A stretch of 64,000 nt of DNA from Chimonanthus salicifolius (GCA_013350335.1 CM023537.1:8981438-9045437), one strand, 5' to 3'; shown: positions 35,684 through 47,736, numbered from the stretch's first letter. The notes: generated by a model from the letters alone, not told the origin. A program made the numbers and translations.

Positions 35684-36178
35684 ACGACGTGACCCCCAAC
35701 ACGATATTGTCAGCTTTGGGTTCTACTTGGGCCTGCACCGTTTTTTGCTTTGGGCCCTGCCCAAAAGGCTTTATGTTGGTTTGAGGAGCTACCCCCTCTT
35801 ATAATCACTCCCACCACCCACCTCCTGGGTAATGTGAGACTTTTCCCACACCCTCATGTGGGTGGGGTGTCACAATCTACGCCCCTAAGACTAGAGCCGT
35901 CCCTAGCTTCTCTCACGTCACACGGACAAAGGATCCACACAGCAAGTAACATCACACAAGTAGAGAGCCCACATAGTCTGAGTATTGAATCATGCTCTGA
36001 TACCAACGACCCGAACCCCAACACGATATTGTCTGCTTTGGACCCTAGCTTGACCTGCACGGTTTTCCTTTGGGCCCACCAGGCTAGCCCCAAAAGGCCT
36101 CGTGTTGGTTTGAGGGGCTACCCCCTTTTATATTCACCCCCACCACCCACATCATGGGCGATAATTTTTTTTCATGTG
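35684..36178 (-). mobile_element. TRIM retrotransposon with two LTRs and PBS
   Basis: Two direct repeats of about 170 bp, 35684-35853 and 36006-36178, share CCCCAACACGATATTGTC, GCTTTGG, AAAAGGC, TGTTGGTTTGAGG, GCTACCCCCT and CACCACCCAC. Directly inside the right-hand repeat, on the minus strand, is TGGTATCAGAGCATG (36005-35991), the initiator-tRNA-Met primer-binding site, so the element runs right to left. The internal region is only about 150 bp and non-coding. Outer LTR borders are approximate; CATGTG on both sides may be part of a target duplication. Confidence 0.85.
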
Positions 36179-36426
36179 TCATTATTTTAACACTTTTTAA
36201 ATTAAAAAAAAATAGAATAGATACCAAGTGACAGTGACTTATTTAAAAGAGAAGTAAATTTAAAAAATAGAAACAAAATACATTGGCAATTTCAAACATG
36301 TTGTATATTAATACTTAAAAAATCTCTCTTGCTATTTACAATAGGACGCGCCCCCCCCCCCTGGAGATGGGCTGCTCACTCAATCCCAATTTTCTTATGT
36401 TCTTTCTATTGTATTTAGCTGGCTTC

Positions 36427-36467
<41 letters not shown>

Positions 36468-36568
36468 GATTTTTAACTTTTCTTGGTTTTGGGACTTTTC
36501 AGACTCGGGTGTCTATAACAATCCTCCGTTCCATTCCATACTCTTACCTTCTACTTCCATCTTCCAAC
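36179..36568 (+). promoter_or_regulatory. Upstream region / 5' leader of the WIP gene
   Basis: The region between the TRIM and the WIP start codon contains a C run at about 36350-36361 and a (CT)n microsatellite at about 36428-36463, common in plant 5' untranslated leaders. No certain TATA box. The TRIM insertion lies about 390 bp upstream of the start codon. Confidence 0.4.
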
Positions 36569-38170
36569 ATGACAGACCCCCATTCAAATTTCTTCACTGG
36601 GTGGTTCAATTTCAACCCCCCTCTCTTCCATCCTCTCAAATCCTCCAACCCATCCCCTTCCCCTCCTTCCTCTTTCTACAACTTCTACAGCAACAGTAAC
36701 AGCAATAGCAGCAGCTCATTTCTTCCCTCACCACCACCGTCTCCTCCTCTGAGGGAGGCTCTCCCTCTTCTTAGCTTAAGCCCTACAAGGCATGAAGAGG
36801 AGCACTCCTGCAGTGCCATGGAAGTATGTGATGACAAGAAAAGGGATGAAAGCTGTGACTGTGGCTCTTCACATAGGTCTGCCCAGCCCAGGTGCAGCTG
36901 ATCTGGTCTCTAGGGTTTCCTCTGAAGAGACGATAGAGAAGGAAGCCGATGAAGGTGTTTCTGGGTACCCTAGACTCAACAAGGGCCAGTACTGGATCCC
37001 CACCCCTTCTCAGATTCTCATCGGTCCAACTCAGTTCTCATGTCCCGTCTGCTACAAGACCTTCAACAGATACAATAACATGCAGGTGCGGACGTCTCAT
37101 CTTCATCTGACTAATCTTTAAAAGAGGGGTAAATCTCCTAATCCACACAAGTGAGTTTGTGTACTAGAGAGAATGGCCCTTTTTATATTTACATTGAGTA
37201 GAACTTAATCTCAAGACTTTTTACAAACAAACAAAGGTGGAAATTAACCATCAAACTAACTCTTCTTCGTGATTCGGTCTCTCTCTTTGAAAAACCAAAT
37301 CCATTTCTTTTCTACTGTTTAAGCCCTTTCCTTTCCTATTTGTTTTACCTCTTCTGATGAGAGTTTTTCTTCTTCCATTTTTTCGCTTTACCTTCTTTCC
37401 ATTTTCTTGCATGGATTGTGAGTTTGGAAGTGAATCCACCTGAGATGAGTGCCTCTTTTCATGTGATTAAACAACACAGGCAATGTTCTCATGCTTTTGG
37501 TGCCTTGGAGTTTGTGTTTCTTGCATTGGTTCGCGTGTAGAACTGAAAATCTCTCACATCCTTATCAAATTCTATATCAAAAATAGTCCATGCTAGAGTT
37601 CTACTACTTATCAGTATAGGGCTATTATTATTATCATTGTTTATTAATTTTACCTTTGGTATGAGGGTTGGGTGTTGATTGTGTAGTCAACATGTGAATT
37701 TGTTTCTTGATTGTGAATTGATGTTGGGGACACTGCAGATGCATATGTGGGGGCATGGATCTCAGTACAGGAAAGGACCTGAATCTCTAAGGGGCACTCA
37801 ACCAACAGCCATGCTCAGGCTCCCATGTTATTGCTGTGCACCGGGATGTAGGAACAACATAGATCACCCAAGATCAAAGCCATTGAAGGATTTCAGAACC
37901 CTTCAGACCCATTACAAGAGAAAGCATGGAATCAAGCCTTTCATGTGTAGGAAGTGCGGCAAGGCCTTTGCGGTCAAGGGAGACTGGAGAACCCATGAGA
38001 AGAACTGTGGGAAGCTGTGGTATTGCATCTGTGGATCTGATTTCAAGCACAAGAGATCCCTCAAGGATCACATCAAGGCCTTTGGCCGTGGACACGCTGC
38101 CTACGGAATCGACTGCTTCGAAGACGATGAGCCCGCTTCCGAAATCGAACAAGACGATGAATCGTCCTAG
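36569..38170 (+). CDS. WIP-family C2H2 zinc-finger transcription factor (frame broken in exon 1)
   Basis: A nuclear zinc-finger protein of the plant WIP family (TT1/NTT group), whose members control tissue patterning. Exon 1 is 36569-37085 and exon 2 is 37739-38170, with a GT-AG intron of 653 bp placed between ATG CAG and ATG CAT as in relatives. The start [13 protein letters not shown] is the usual start of the WIP2/4/5 group, and [12 protein letters not shown] follows. The second half of exon 1 holds [13 protein letters not shown], then [20 protein letters not shown] with the name-giving WIP (36993-37001), then finger 1 ([15 protein letters not shown], completed by MHMWGH in exon 2). Exon 2 adds CYCCAPGC...[14 protein letters not shown]...H....C and CICGSDF...H. 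The start and the WIP part are in different frames. The shift lies within about 36829-36851, most likely at the A run AAGAAAAGGG (36836-36845), where one fewer A joins both parts into about 315 residues. It could be an assembly error or a recent null allele. Confidence 0.9.
37086..37738 (+). other. Intron of the WIP gene
   Basis: A 653-bp intron with donor GTGCGG and acceptor CTGCAG. No embedded element recognised. It splits the first zinc finger between its cysteine pair and its histidine pair, a position conserved in the family. Confidence 0.85.
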
Positions 38171-39726
38171 TCGAGTCATCAACAGATATATGGATTGGAT
38201 ATTGTTTTATGTCTAAGCTTGTGATTATCATCATCTTATGTTACAAACTTTCAATACCAATTAACTCACTAGCTTTATTTTACTTTTTTTTTCTCTCTTT
38301 TTTAGAAGCAATGAGCAACAATAGAGCAAGTCTAGACTCATTTTCATTAAATCCGATTTTCTTTCAGCACATGGGAATGGAATATGGATGGTTTCTGTTG
38401 CTTATCTTACTAATTCAAACCAAATACAATCTTTAGAATCTTTAGACTTCGTCATTATTTTGGTTTGAAGGGGAGTTTTAGAATTGTCAACCATTGCAAC
38501 CGTTGGATTTCCATGAGAGTCCATTTATGAATTTGTTTTTCTGAATGAACATTGATAGATGATCTCAGGGTTTTTTTTTTTTTTTCAAATAAGATTTAGT
38601 ATGAAATTTTCCTCAGTGTCATGTTCCCTCTGGGCCTTTCATTTTCTTTTATGAAAGTATTTAATGATAACTGCCATTCACCCATCTTTAGTAAGGGCAG
38701 AAAGCTTCTCATTAATGAAACATTTCGTCTTTATAAGCAATTTTCTAGTTTCTTCTTTCTCTCCCACCTTAATATCTCCTCATTCCTCTTGAATTTGGGC
38801 TGTGGAGATCAATTAACATGAATTATATATCTAATCATCTTGCTCTACTACTTTATAAACTATTTGTTGCATGAATCCTTTGCCTTTTTCTTTTTTTTTT
38901 TCCTTCTTTTTCTTTGTCCCGACTGTCCACTCCACAAAGGGCTACAAACCATATTTTCCCTCTTACAACAAAAGCCCACGAGACCCATTAAGTATATCTC
39001 CTTCCATATATGTAGTTGTATAGGCTTTTCAACCTGCAAATACATCAGCTTTTAGTGCGTTGATGCTTTGCTTTGCGCTGATGGATGGAACATATGCCAT
39101 GTGAGATTCACTGTCATGGAAATTCAAATCAAATGATTAGCTTGTAAGAGAGGATAGAGAGAGAGAGGACAATAAAGTAACAGTTGTAAGCAAAGCCTAA
39201 ATTAACACCACAGATTTCTGATACATACACCCTTTCCTGTCCTTGTGGATAAAGTTTACACCCTCTATTTCTGTCGCATACGTGCTTTTATGAATTAGGG
39301 GAGGTGGTAAGAATGACAATAATAATTAAGTTTGGGAGGCTCTGGAGCCTTGGAGGTGACGGAATGGATCTGGTTGGCAGTTCATGTTCAAAGAATGCAG
39401 AGAAATCAGTCAAAGGGTCTTTCGAAACGTCATTTCAGCTACAAACCCATCCAGCATCCATCAGAACATAATGGGTATCAATGTATATCCAGATTAAGCC
39501 TAAGACTAAGTTATTGGGCTCCACAAATCATTGCATATTAGCCTTAATCCCTCCCATCTCACTCATTTTTTTCCACTGATCTTTCCACTCCTCTTCCCTT
39601 TGCCTCTCTTTCCTTACTTCTCCAATGTTTCTAGATCAAACACATAAAATAATCTTACAGTAACAATGTAAAAAAGTAATTTATATGGTTAGAATTAGAT
39701 TTTTAATCCAAAAGGCTAGTTTGATA
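38171..39726. other. WIP 3' flank and intergenic DNA
   Basis: The likely 3' untranslated region is followed by AT-rich DNA. Long T runs occur at about 38571-38585 and 38890-38900. No gene. Confidence 0.5.
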
Positions 39727-39734
39727 TGTGAAAT

Positions 39735-40125
39735 CTGGAGTTGAAATATCGGCTGATATATATCGTATTGGCCGATATATATCGGTTGTAGAATACCGAA
39801 CGATATCGGCCGATACGATATGTATCGACTGTACAAAAAGATTATCGGCCGATATGGTCGATATTCGGTCCAGAATATGGGTCACCATATCGGCCGATAT
39901 GCATAAAAATTGATATTAAAAATTTATTATCTTTTAAAAAAAAATAAAATAAAAACCGATACGGTTGTTTCACAGTTTTTTACAGGTTTTTACGGTTTTT
40001 CACTGTTTTGAATATCGGAGAAGAGAGAAATGCAAATATCAGAGGAGAGAGAAACTTATCGATTAATATTGCAGCCGATATACATATCGGCTGCGATATC
40101 GGCCGGCCCATTTTTTTTAACCCTG
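39735..40125. mobile_element. 391-bp hAT MITE, ATCGGCCGAT family
   Basis: The left end CTGGAGTTGAAATATCGG and the right end CCCATTTTTTTTAACCCTG are degenerate forms of the CAGGGGT...ACCCCTG inverted repeats. Perfect 8-bp target duplications TGTGAAAT sit at 39727-39734 and 40126-40133. The inside is rich in ATCGGCCGATA palindromes at both ends, with a T/A-rich middle. Non-coding. Confidence 0.9.
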
Positions 40126-40133
40126 TGTGAAAT

Positions 40134-41700
40134 GATGTAATTTTTTATAAATCTTTAATTTTCTCTGAAAGACTCTCATTTATACCCAACATATATTTAT
40201 AACAGTTTTAGAAAATTGTAAATACTCTATCATCTCAGATCAGGAAATTCAAAGGCCACACTTGATACACAAGGAAAAACCATGACACGTACGTATTATG
40301 GTGCAATCCATATTCTGCCATCTTGTCACTGTTGGGTGCAGACATCGGTATTGCTGTGACTGTAGATCTTGCTGCTTCTTGTTTTTTAAGAATCTACTGC
40401 TGATTAGTGCTACGTACATCAAGTAAACATTGGCATTCCTGAAAAAAATTGTCAAATTCAGCTGTCAGTGTTACTGTTCAGATGACATGATGGGACCTAC
40501 CATGGATGGAAGATTCTTTCTAAGTAACTCGTATTTCAGTGGTTCTTATTTCCCAATTTTCCAATAAGTAGTAGCTTGTAGTTAATTGGTCAAAGATTGA
40601 ATGCATTGTTCATTAATTAAAGGTAAATTAGAAGTGAGACTATATCCCAAATATATTTAATCACTCACAGATTCTCTGTATCAAGTTAATGCAGAAGAAG
40701 TTATATCTAATATTTTTAGTATAATTTTTAAAACTCTTGTTAACTGAATCATCTGTGTGAGTTAACTCTTATATTTGTCAAAGTCAGAGGAGTTAGGTTT
40801 CAATGTCCTATTTTTTTTACTTGGTGTGTGCGGATTGAAGATTTACACATGCTCTAAGAATTAGTTAAATGAGATGTTTAGATACTTTAATCTTACAAAA
40901 AGTTATCTATAAGGAAGGTGGAAGAATACGCGGCCATGAATAAACTGCCTAATGAATGAAATGGACCAGCACAATTACTCAATTATACAGTGCAATTCAA
41001 AGTCTTTAGACAATGTAAATTTTAGACCACAATTGAGCCATACATGGTGCCATGAGTGCATGTTCTGGATTGGTGTACAAAATGTCAAATGTACCACAAG
41101 TAGAGCCAAGAACAAGATGTGGTCTGTCAAAAAACTTTTCTTTTATCCTTATCTTTCTCTCCCAAAGAGGCATGATGTTGAAGAAAAAGGGGTCTTCAAT
41201 CCAAAACAACATGACCAAACATGAGTCTACAAGACACTGTTTGGCGATTTATTTAATGAGAAGCAGTGAAACTGCAAGAGAGAGGGAAGAATGGAGGAGT
41301 TACAAGAAGATTGGCCAAATGCTGACAGCAGAATTCATTGTCTCCCCTGTCCAGCAGTTAAGCCACTTGAAATCCCAAGGCCCCTTTCTCTTTATTAATT
41401 TATTATTAAGATATACATAGAGTTGATGTGTATGTAACGTTGTAAAGGAGACCACACATCCCTTAGAAAAGAATAAATCTATCTTCTCATTGTATTCCTA
41501 CTCCAACACAAGGGGACAAGTTTGTCCCCCTTGAATCGAATCACGAAGCCTTGTTTACAGTAATGGTCACAGCTCACTCCATTTTTCCCAAGATTCTCCT
41601 TTCACAACCCAACTTCTTGCACTTTTTACACTAGCTTGGCTTTTCCAGGGATGGATAGGAGAATTACTCCGGGAGAGATCATCAGTCGGTATTATTAAGT
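40134..41700. other. Intergenic, nothing recognised
   Basis: AT-rich DNA. The overlapping open frames at 40952-41420 lie in different frames and on both strands, with no domain. Confidence 0.45.
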
Positions 41701-41702
41701 TA

Positions 41703-42083
41703 AGATTAGGGTGGCAACGGATCGAATTAGGTTCAAGTTGAGTTGATTGATTGTATGTAATAACTTTTTTTTTTTGTCTTATGTCTTATCTGATTTCACT
41801 TGGGATTTTTTAACTATTGATTTGGGCCGGTTTAATTCAAATTTATATTAAAAAAAATTTAAAAATAAGATTTTTTTTAATAAAAATAATATTAAAAGAG
41901 CTTTCAAATCATGGAAGCATATTGATGTATAAAAAAGATGAGATAATAGGATTTTTTAACTTGACGAGGGTACATGGGCTAAAATTAATAGATAGAAAAT
42001 AAATAAATTATTTTAATATTAATTTTATTTCAATTGGAGTCGGGTTCATATTAAGGACCTCATTGACTAACCCGACCTGAAAT
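41703..42083. repeat. Possible truncated GGGTCGGG-type MITE
   Basis: The left edge TTAGGGTGGCAACGGATCG and the right-hand GACTAACCCGACCTGAAAT resemble ends of the CCCGACCC-type MITEs seen at 35274-35654. A clean right terminus and target duplication are missing, possibly lost at the adjacent AT microsatellite (42088-42104). Confidence 0.3.
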
Positions 42084-42119
42084 GTTATATATATATATAT
42101 ATACTTGTAAACTAGTTTG

Positions 42120-43186
42120 TTTGAATTTTGGTGCAAACTTTGGATTGTGGGATTAACACCGGAGAAAGTGAATCAATTTCTCCATCCACCTCGTGAATTG
42201 CACCCATACTCAATTTGATACAAATTTGACTTTTAGAGGCCATTGATCTAACCCGAGCAATTTGCACTATTAGATAAATGTGAAATTTCTTACGCAATAA
42301 AAGTAAAAATTTATATGCATCATATACAAGCCAAGACCTTTCAAAGCTACACATTCTTGTAGGTTCAAGTGGGACCATCGGGCCATTTGCACCAAATTTG
42401 ATGCAAAGTAGTTTTCAAGGCCATAGTGGACCTAATGGATCTATTTCATCTCTCATACCAACCTACCCCCGTGAATTGTACAAGTGACCAATTCGACACC
42501 AATTTCTACTTTTAAAGCCTATTTACATAACTTGATAAATTTTATTTTTAAATAAATGTAAAATTTTAAGAGCGATAAAAATGTTGCTACTCGTATCCAA
42601 CCAAGATGTAATTTTATAGGTATCATATAGAAGTTAAAACCTTTGAAACTAGCCATCCATATGAACCCAAGTGTGCCCATCAACTTGTTTTCAAGGGGAG
42701 CGCTACTATATGTATTAACAAAGATCTTCTGAAAACTAATTTGCACCACAGTCTAATGCATATAACCCGATGGCCCATTTGAGCCCACATGAATGGATGA
42801 GTTTGAAAGGCCTTGGCTTGTGTATGGTGCCTATAAAATTTCATCTTAATTGAATAAGAGAAACTATGTTTATTAGGTAAGATTAATGAGCTTTAAAAGT
42901 CAAATTGGTGCTAAATTGGGTACGATTGCAATTTACTACTCTTGCTCCTCTTTTGAAATGAAATTTGGAATATACACAACTCCAAAGTTTTTTATGAATT
43001 ATAAGTTCAAACTTAGACCTTTCCCATAAACCCAACACAATCAACATATATGGGCCCTACAAAGGTAAGTTCACAAAGAGTGAGACTTAAGGTGGTACCT
43101 AAAATAATTAAGACCTTTCCAACCAACTAAATCACAAAATTTGATATGGGCCCAACATGAAGCTACCTCAAATAAGACCCCTTAAA

Positions 43187-43245
<59 letters not shown>

Positions 43246-44265
43246 ATGGGCCCAACATGAAGCTACCTCAAATAAGACCCCTTAAAGAATATATATATAT
43301 AAAAGACACACTTAGGATCTTTGAACTTAAGATGTGATAAAAAAAAAAAGTAATAAACTATTGATAAAATTCCTAAAGCAGAAGGAATTGATGGATTTTC
43401 TGTCTTGATTGAATTTTATTGTTTGGTTAGTTCTAAATATATGATGGTGCAAAAGTTATTCACTTCTTCAATTTCTTATCTACGTTAAAATCTACGTGGC
43501 ATCGCATCATAGGTTACATTAGCATTTAGAGCAAGTCCAATTGGGTCCAAGAGTTGGACAAATTTTTTGAAATTTTGGAGGTACCTACAACATATAAATG
43601 CCTAAAATTTCGTTGAATTATAGATGACCAACCTCTTTTTTTACCATATCTCCTCCTACTTACACATTGTAAATTGGCATCCCATTAATACAATGAACTC
43701 CCAACATGTCTCCATCTACAGCATAAAGTACCATGAATTTCCAAAATTCTTCCACCATAGGTTCTTACTTAGTTATACATCACTATCTCCAGAGTGCCAT
43801 GCTTTAATGTTCCTTTTTTTTTTTCTTTTTTTCTTTTCTTATTGGTATGAAAATATTTTTTTATATAATTATTTTTATTCAAGTGCACTCGCTGTGAGAA
43901 TTCTATGTGAAATTCATGTATGATCACATGGTTAAGTGAGTTTGAAACATCTATACCAGCATATAATGTTTTTAAAAATAATCATAATTTAATGATTCTA
44001 GTCATGATTTCAAAGTGCTCATAAATTGACAGTAGAGAGGGCAGCATTTTATGGGATGTGGTTGAGCTCGTATGTATTGATGGGTTTGAAAGGCATTGAC
44101 TTGTGTAAAATTTCAGATTGGATAACAGAAGCCATATTTTTTAACACTCTCAAAATTTCATACATCTAATAGTGGAAATTCATTGGGTTAAATCCATGGA
44201 TTTTATAATTCAAATTGGTGTCAAATTTAGTACTAGTGCAATTAACAGAGGTAGGTGGTGTGTAG
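42120..44265. repeat. Cluster of four degenerate repeat units in both orientations
   Basis: Units at about 42180-42410 and 42463-42690 (forward) and about 42769-42945 and 44051-44265 (reverse) share a GTGAATTG(C/T)AC start, TTGACTTTTA or its relatives, and CAAG(C/A)C or AAACCTTTGAAA motifs. In the reverse units the same motifs read GTTTGAAAGGC(C/A)TTG(G/A)CTTGTG and AAATTGGTG. Sequence identity is moderate. No target duplication found. Confidence 0.5.
43143..43290. repeat. (AT)n microsatellite between two 48-bp direct repeats
   Basis: The 48-bp segment beginning GATATGGGCCCAACATGAAG occurs at 43143-43190 and, without a visible change, at 43243-43290. About 52 bp of pure AT lies between the copies, and a shorter AT run follows the second copy. 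This is a recent local duplication or an assembly artefact at the microsatellite. Confidence 0.9.
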
Positions 44266-44493
44266 AGTTTCTTCGACTTAAAAAAAAAAATGTCCAACCA
44301 ATAAGTTGAAATTTATTATACCCCTTTAGCATATTGATTCTCCTACAATATCAAAAGGTTACATATGTACTTTCTTAAGTTCCCTCTATTATCCCCATCA
44401 ATGCTTTCATATTACATCTATTTAAAATCAACTCACTAAATTCCAAATAAAACTCACATTAAATATGAGAATTATATTTTGAACAATTATTGA

Positions 44494-44817
44494 TGTGATA
44501 TCCTGACCCATGAACCAGAGGACATGCCTTAGATAGGCTGATCTAAGTGAAACTGGACCCTGTCGGATGGGCCAGCAGAGTGGGCCGGTCGGATCCGACA
44601 GCCCAGCAGTGGGTGGGAGTTGTGGAAAGTCCCACGGAGTTTGAGAGGGAGTTTGTAAGTAGCCTTGCTTCCTCAAACCAGCAGGACGTGTGATAAAAAA
44701 ATAGTGCGGGCTTACACGTGTGCACGTGTGTGCGGGTGTGAGTCCAAAGTGGATAATATTTTGCTGGGTCGAGCCCCAAGCTCTTTTTTTTGAGACGGGC
44801 TGTTACAATTAACATCC
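44494..44817 (+). mobile_element. Solo LTR, TRIM-like
   Basis: It starts TGTGATATCCTGACCC and ends GACGGGCTGTTACA. Flanks ATTGA and ATTAA are a possible 5-bp target duplication with one mismatch. The 3' part (GTCCAAAGTGGATAATATTT then GCTGGGTCGAGCCCC) resembles the GTCCAAAGCAGACAATATCG stretch of the TRIM LTR at 35684-36178, so the two are related families. No second LTR or internal region. Confidence 0.65.
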
Positions 44818-46805
44818 AAGGTTCCGTTCAATGAAACTTAAAATGACTCCACCTTATATAGTTGGACTTGTGAGACTTTCTATTAAGATTCAATATTGGG
44901 ACTGCTGTAAGATGGATGTTGAATTTTATATAGTTCGATTCCATACAAAACTGAGCACATGCATAGTGGGTGAATAATGTCTCCCTCCAATTGATCAGGG
45001 CATGTGATTTTTCTCTTTTAAGTTATGACAAGTAATATATGTCATTGAATTAATGAAAGTTAAAAAATAAAGATAATGCATGATCATATGAGAGTGAAAC
45101 TTTAAATACGTCATCGATTTGGTCTAATGATAGGACTTGAGTAGCTTTTGCACTATGTGACCTAAAGGGTGTGGTCTATCTTTTGTATATTTTAGATTTT
45201 TATATATTATGTCATGATAACTCATATCACAAATATCGTGATTGGGATATTAACGGTGATTGATAATATTGAAATATCTTTAAATTTTTGAGTTTTTATG
45301 AGGAAATAAATGGGAAAATCTCGAGAAAAATATAATATTTAAAAAATATAATAAATAATATTGACAAATATTTAAAATTATTGCAGAAATTTCATTAAGA
45401 TTATTACAAAGATTTATTAATGAGAAATTTATCTTGAACTTACCAGGATATTATCATGATATTACCTTCTATCTTATTTTTAATGTGATTTTAACAAGAA
45501 CTTACCAGAAATTTACCATAGTATCGATAAATACGTGTTATTAATACACTAATGATATTTTTTCGATAGTAAATTTAAAATTATCATCGAGATTTGTAAC
45601 AATGGTTGTAATGAGATCAAAATCACTATTCTAGTGTTGAAGAGAACTTTTTAAGAAAGCTTTTTGTGGTTGAAAGCCTATTTGTTCTATTAGTTTTGAG
45701 ATAACTTGTTCTTATACAACTGTTATTTGCAACTCTCCATCAGAAAATGGAGTGAGTTGATTGTCTATCTTTAATTATAAAATAAAGCAATTACTTAAAA
45801 AATCTTTTTAAAATTTCTTTCTATACATTTAAGGAGCTTTAAATTGTCAGCCCAATAGATTTGAACTTTTTATTTCTTCTAGCATTAAACCCTTATTAAT
45901 TCATTAAGCTAACTATCATTTAAGTATTAAGTAACAGATCAAGTTTAAAAGGAGTCAAAAGGTAAACGACAAGCTTCTTTCTTTTAACCTAGCATCGAGA
46001 GCCCGACTCAAAATATCACGTAGTTTTATCATGAACCAGGAGACCCTTTATGTGAAGTAAATTTTTTAAGAAGGAACATAGGATAATTTTGTAAAAGAAG
46101 AAAGAGACATGACATTAATAGAATTTAAAGCAGAGAAAACAGATAAGACCCATGATTCCTTCATAAAATGGGATTTGAGAAATGAAAAAAAAAAAAAAAT
46201 CCTTCTTCTATTATTGTCCTTGTTATATTCTAGATTTGATTCATTTTTCTTCTAGTAAAGCTGGAAAAGTTTGGATTTTTGGAGATTCTGCAAGTTGAAG
46301 ATGTGGATATTTGGTAAATTTGATGGAGAATAAGGAGAGGCTTGGAAACGAAGAAAGAGAGCATAACAAGGGAAGGGAAGAAAGGAAACGGTGGCAAAAA
46401 CAGTAATAGGCTTTTTTATTAGGTCGATGGAAAAGCGATGTTTGACGTTCTTAGCCATGATTCTTTCATATCAAATCAAAGGCAGAAAAGTAGAGTGGAG
46501 GGCCATTTGAAAAGGCTGAGAAAAACACCCAAATGAAAGTAAAAGTCCCACGAGGCCACCACCCAAACCACTAATTTAAAGCAAAACACTTGAGCATTGT
46601 ACACATGTACGTGGTTTTGCACCTTATCATTCAAATTATTGAGATACTCACATACGTATCTTATCAACTATACATCCAAATTCCATGTGTTGTCAAAATC
46701 ATTTATTCTCGTAAAATCTCTATGGGTGATACCCACAGTTCTTAGAGAAAGGTAGGTGATGCCATGGAACTCGAAGTGCTAGAGGCTATATATAGTTGTG
46801 TAATA
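44818..46805. other. Intergenic AT-rich DNA
   Basis: No gene. Around 45230-45600 there is degenerate repetitive text (GATATTA/TTATC motifs), and a poly(A) run lies at about 46186-46199. Confidence 0.4.
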
Positions 46806-46819
46806 CTCCTTATTGAATA

Positions 46820-46895
46820 CAGTTTCTCAGTTTCTAACAGGCACCACCCAATTCTTCCTGAAGTGGGAGATTACCGGTTGAGCTAACTAAGATTG
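46820..46895 (-). mobile_element. SINE 5' fragment
   Basis: The minus strand reads TTAGTTAGCTCAACCGGTAA (A-box region) followed by TCCCACTTCAGGAAGAATTG. This parallels the 5' half of the SINE at 47566-47736 (GAGGTAGCTCAGTTGATTAC, then CGCAGGAAGTGGGATGG). It is truncated. Confidence 0.4.
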
Positions 46896-47565
46896 ATTAA
46901 TAAATTGTTTAACTCAGATCGAGAGAGAATTGAGTATAATTAAGATAATAGAGGATTTGATTTGGTCAACATTCTGACATTATTATTTAAAACTAGGAGC
47001 CTAAGTAATTCCAATTAAAAAACACCCATAAATGTTAAGCACAAAGATTATCTTCTGTTGTGTTTGGTCGTATGTCGATGAAGAGCAAAAGCTACCTTTT
47101 GAATGCGGAATTTTCTCATTTCTGTCACATAGACTTGTTCAGGTACGTAATAAAGTAATGAAGAATAATAAATTCGTAATTAAGACAAAGTTAAAAGAGA
47201 TAGTGAAAGAGAAAATATAGCTTTAGAAAAAGGGTAAATCGTTCTGCTTCCTCGAAGCTTCCCATCTATAATATCCATTCATGTAAGAGACCCTTTTCAA
47301 AGCAGAAACTGAAAAAATACAAGGCCTCACTTTCTCGAAAGACATGTCCTTAGTCCTAACCTTATGTGCTGTGGCTTTGGCCTGCCTTGATTTTTGGGGC
47401 AGAAAGCAGTGATATTGGGGCCACACCAAGGGTCCATCCAAACGGCTAATCCACATAATACAAGTTCTAGCCACTCACACTTTTGCCTAACATCCAAGGG
47501 TCAAGAAATGCTATAATGGATCAGATACCCAAGTCATTACTATGACTTAGAAGCAGTACAGAGCA

Positions 47566-47736
47566 TTTTTTTTTACCATGTAAGAGGGAATCTCGAGCAC
47601 AACATCTACTAAAACCCTCTTTCGGATGACGTTCTACACCCCCATAGAATAACCACTAGGTTACGCTATGTGGATTCGAACTCGCACCATCCCACTTCCT
47701 GCGATGGAATGTAATCAACTGAGCTACCTCTTGTGG
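47566..47736 (-). mobile_element. Well-preserved tRNA-derived SINE
   Basis: The minus strand starts CCACAAGAGGTAGCTCAGTT (A box TAGCTCAGTTG, 47726-47716). The B box GAGTTCGAATCCA follows at 47683-47671, then about 90 bp of body, and the element ends in a 9-A tail (T run 47566-47574 on +). The head resembles a tRNA, but the 3' arm cannot pair with the 5' arm, so it is a SINE, not a tRNA gene. The pol III promoter elements look intact. Confidence 0.8.

Noticed and set aside
35750..36190. 146-residue open frame
   Set aside because: It spans the TRIM LTRs and primer-binding site; no protein family, and composition follows the repeat.
36464..36568. Upstream in-frame ATG as start of the WIP gene
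   Set aside because: Family members start MTDP; the upstream extension follows a CT microsatellite and has no conserved residues.
47671..47730. tRNA gene on the minus strand
   Set aside because: A and B boxes are tRNA-like but the acceptor stem cannot form and the element has a body and poly(A) tail, so it is a SINE.
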